Positions 4,799 to 6,390 of a stretch of 6,390 nt of DNA are shown piece after piece. A program made the translations under genes and the position numbers. The stretch is taken from NCBI GenBank assembly GCA_012838715.1, contig DUOR01000316.1, forward strand, positions 1 to 6,390, given 5' to 3'. The stretch comes from Actinomycetales bacterium (GTDB taxonomy: Bacteria; Actinomycetota; Actinomycetes; Mycobacteriales; Mycobacteriaceae). Under the pieces are notes generated by a model, which saw only the letters and a list, made by a program, of their open reading frames with translations, did not search any database and was not told where the DNA came from. The first letter of the stretch is position 1; every line of letters starts with the position of its first letter.

Positions 4799-6376
4799 TT
4801 ACCCGCGTTGCTTTCCGACGTCCGGATCCGCGTCCCCGTCGTCTCCCGCGTCCGGGGTGTCCGGGGAGTCCTGGGCGGCCGCGGCGTCCGGAGTGTTCGG
4901 GGAGTCCTGGGGGTCCGGGGTGTCCGTGGTGTCCGGGGTGGGGTGGACGGGCTCGGCGGCAACCTCGGTTTCGGCCCCGGGGCCCGCGACAATCACGGAC
5001 TCGTCGACCGCCTCGGCCTCTTCGACCGCCTCGGCCTCTTCGGCGGCCTCGCTCTCAGTGTCGTCCGCGGCAGCGGCCTCGGTCTCGACTTCGGCCTCGG
5101 CGGCGCCAGCGTCAGCGGCCTCGGCTTCGGGCTCGGCGGCGTCAGCGTCAGCGCCTTCATCCTCCGCAGCCTCGTCGTCGTCCGCCTCGGCTCCGGTCGC
5201 CGCGGCGGCGGTGCCTTCGTCGGCAAGCGAACGGGAGGGCACGCCGGTGAGGGCGACCACGGCCACCGCGCCCGGCACGACGAACCACACCGAGGCCATC
5301 ACGGCCGCGAACCACCAGGAAACGCCGGACCAGCCGTACTGGCCGACCTCGCCGCCCAGCAGCAGCGCGAGCACGGCGACGAGGACCGCCACCATCAGCC
5401 CGGCGACGACGACCTCCGCGTACGGGCGCTCCGAGGCGCGCGTGCGCACGTAGACGGTCACCCGCCACAGGGCGATGGCGACCGGGACGACCAGCAGCAC
5501 ACCGAAGAAGGGGCCGAGGTGCGACTGCGGCATCGCGGCCAGCGTCGGCAGCGGTGGCAAGGTCCCCGGCGTCACCGCGAACAGGCCGGCCTCCGCGACG
5601 CCGACGTTCGCGGGCGCGCCGGTGAGGATGCCCGCGGCGCCGAACGCGACGTTCGGCAGGTACCCCAGCGACAGCAGCACCAATGCGGCCCCGGCGCCCG
5701 GGGAATCGGCGATGCCCATCGTCTCCCGCACCGCGCCGTGGTGCCACACCAGCGAAATCACCGTGGCCACGACGCCCGCGGCCCACAGCCAGCCCACGTA
5801 CTCCGCGGCCAGGCGCAGCGACCCGAGCGGCCACTCCGGCAGCTTCCGGCGGCGCAGCAGGGCGCGCAGCAGCCGGGAACCGAACCCGGCGATGAGAGCG
5901 CCACCGTGCAGCACGATGGTCGAGGCGACCGCCTGGAGGAAGTCGGGTGCGTTGATGCGCAGGACACCGGAGGCGTCCCACAGCATCAGCCAGGCGGTGA
6001 CGGTCAGCGCCGCCGGGACCACGATGAACGTGGCCGCCAGGGTGCGGACCTCCTGGATGCCGATCCGATCCGCGACCACGCGGCGCACCCGCCACGCCGC
6101 CGCCAGGAACAGCAGCATCGCGGGGACCGCCGGCACGAGGGACAGATCCGTGCCGCCGAAGCCGAAGGGCGCCAGGTTCAGCAGCATCCACATCGACGCG
6201 ATGGTCGCGGGCAGCGGCGTGAAGCCGGCCCCCGTGACCGTCACCGCGATGATGGCGATGCCGACGATGAGGGCGAGCGCCACCCCGTCGACCGTCGCGA
6301 CCGCGAGCAGCGCCTTGCGCAAGCGCTGCATCGCCGACTGGCTCAACCGCGGGCGCGGGGTGCCGCGCGGCGGCAC
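4799..6376 (-). CDS. DUF6350/PerM-like polytopic membrane protein with acidic tail (5' end uncertain)
   Basis: A 525-residue protein from the GTG at 6376. The frame stays open to the window edge, so the real start may lie beyond it; an internal ATG at 6331 is another option. Residues 21-377 hold about nine or ten hydrophobic segments (roughly 28-49, 55-70, 80-96, 111-132, 146-168, 190-210, 227-250, 286-308, 320-341, 353-377), so it is an integral membrane protein. Residues 384-525 are a charged, low-complexity, presumably cytoplasmic tail rich in Ala, Glu and Asp, then Pro, Thr and Asp. The position directly before purN-purH matches M. tuberculosis Rv0955 (perM), reported to support cell division and persistence under stress. 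I assign the family from synteny and topology; I did not recognise a catalytic motif, and a direct role in purine synthesis is not implied. Confidence 0.8.
   Translation of the reverse strand: MPPRGTPRPRLSQSAMQRLRKALLAVATVDGVALALIVGIAIIAVTVTGAGFTPLPATIASMWMLLNLAPFGFGGTDLSLVPAVPAMLLFLAAAWRVRRVVADRIGIQEVRTLAATFIVVPAALTVTAWLMLWDASGVLRINAPDFLQAVASTIVLHGGALIAGFGSRLLRALLRRRKLPEWPLGSLRLAAEYVGWLWAAGVVATVISLVWHHGAVRETMGIADSPGAGAALVLLSLGYLPNVAFGAAGILTGAPANVGVAEAGLFAVTPGTLPPLPTLAAMPQSHLGPFFGVLLVVPVAIALWRVTVYVRTRASERPYAEVVVAGLMVAVLVAVLALLLGGEVGQYGWSGVSWWFAAVMASVWFVVPGAVAVVALTGVPSRSLADEGTAAAATGAEADDDEAAEDEGADADAAEPEAEAADAGAAEAEVETEAAAADDTESEAAEEAEAVEEAEAVDESVIVAGPGAETEVAAEPVHPTPDTTDTPDPQDSPNTPDAAAAQDSPDTPDAGDDGDADPDVGKQRG
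4802..5227 (-). repeat. Repeat-built acidic C-terminal tail of the PerM-like protein
   Basis: This stretch codes for residues 384-525. An Ala/Glu/Asp block (386-458) is followed by a Pro/Thr/Asp/Ser block (478-518). A perfect 18-bp tandem repeat occupies 5004-5021 and 5022-5039, coding for EAEAVE-type repeats. A 14-bp sequence, cggggagtcctggg, recurs at 4862-4875 and 4898-4911 with a 36-bp offset, giving the related peptides QDSPNTPDAA and QDSPDTPDAG. All offsets keep the frame, so the tail probably grows and shrinks by repeat expansion while staying acidic and disordered. Confidence 0.75.
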
Positions 6377-6390
6377 CGACTGCGAGGTGC

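Noticed and set aside
4862..4941. G-quadruplex on the plus strand in the tail repeats
   Set aside because: G runs are abundant, but loop lengths exceed the usual limit (one is 14 bases), so the canonical pattern is not met.
4857..5453. Plus-strand Ser/Ala-rich reading frame opposite the acidic tail
   Set aside because: Its composition is simply the complement of the Ala/Glu/Asp repeats; it has no family motif, and the membrane-protein frame continues through on the minus strand.

Overview
The window is very GC-rich (roughly 70% by eye) and carries five protein-coding genes, all on the minus strand. The gene order perM-like membrane protein, purN, purH is the order I know from Mycobacterium tuberculosis (Rv0955-Rv0956-Rv0957). 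With the high GC, the Actinobacteria-type PurN motif (ASGTGSLL) and the long acidic tail on the membrane protein, this points to Mycobacteriales. A high-GC Corynebacterium or close relative is my best guess; the genus is inference.

Layout in the direction of transcription (high to low coordinates): (1) 6376-4799, a polytopic DUF6350/PerM-type membrane protein with a repetitive acidic C-terminal tail; its true start may lie at or beyond the window edge. (2) 4744-4100, purN, GAR formyltransferase, with a GTG start 54 nt after the membrane gene. (3) 4103-2487, purH, bifunctional AICAR formyltransferase/IMP cyclohydrolase, whose ATG overlaps the purN stop as ATGA. (4) A strong hairpin at 2427-2474 that probably ends the purine operon. 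(5) A 307-nt intergenic region (2180-2486) that also holds a compact array of three 23-bp units, each split into 12+11 bp halves (2341-2409). (6) 2179-1526, a TetR-type regulator. (7) 1491-13, a flavin-containing monooxygenase with two low-complexity Gly/Thr/Pro-rich segments.

PurN and PurH both use 10-formyl-tetrahydrofolate and catalyse step 3 and the last two steps of IMP synthesis. The PerM-like protein is a conserved neighbour linked to cell division and envelope stress in mycobacteria rather than to purines. The regulator and monooxygenase form a second module, separated by only 34 nt and possibly co-transcribed. The regulator may control the monooxygenase: a shared 12-mer lies upstream of both starts. 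Neither the ligand nor the substrate can be read from sequence.

I do not see a mobile element, CRISPR array, tRNA, rRNA or a clearly new system. The points most worth a second look are the 23-bp array, the shared 12-mer and leaderless-looking starts of the regulator/monooxygenase pair, the in-frame repeat expansions in the monooxygenase (with a G-quadruplex motif), and the repeat-built acidic tail of the PerM-like protein.
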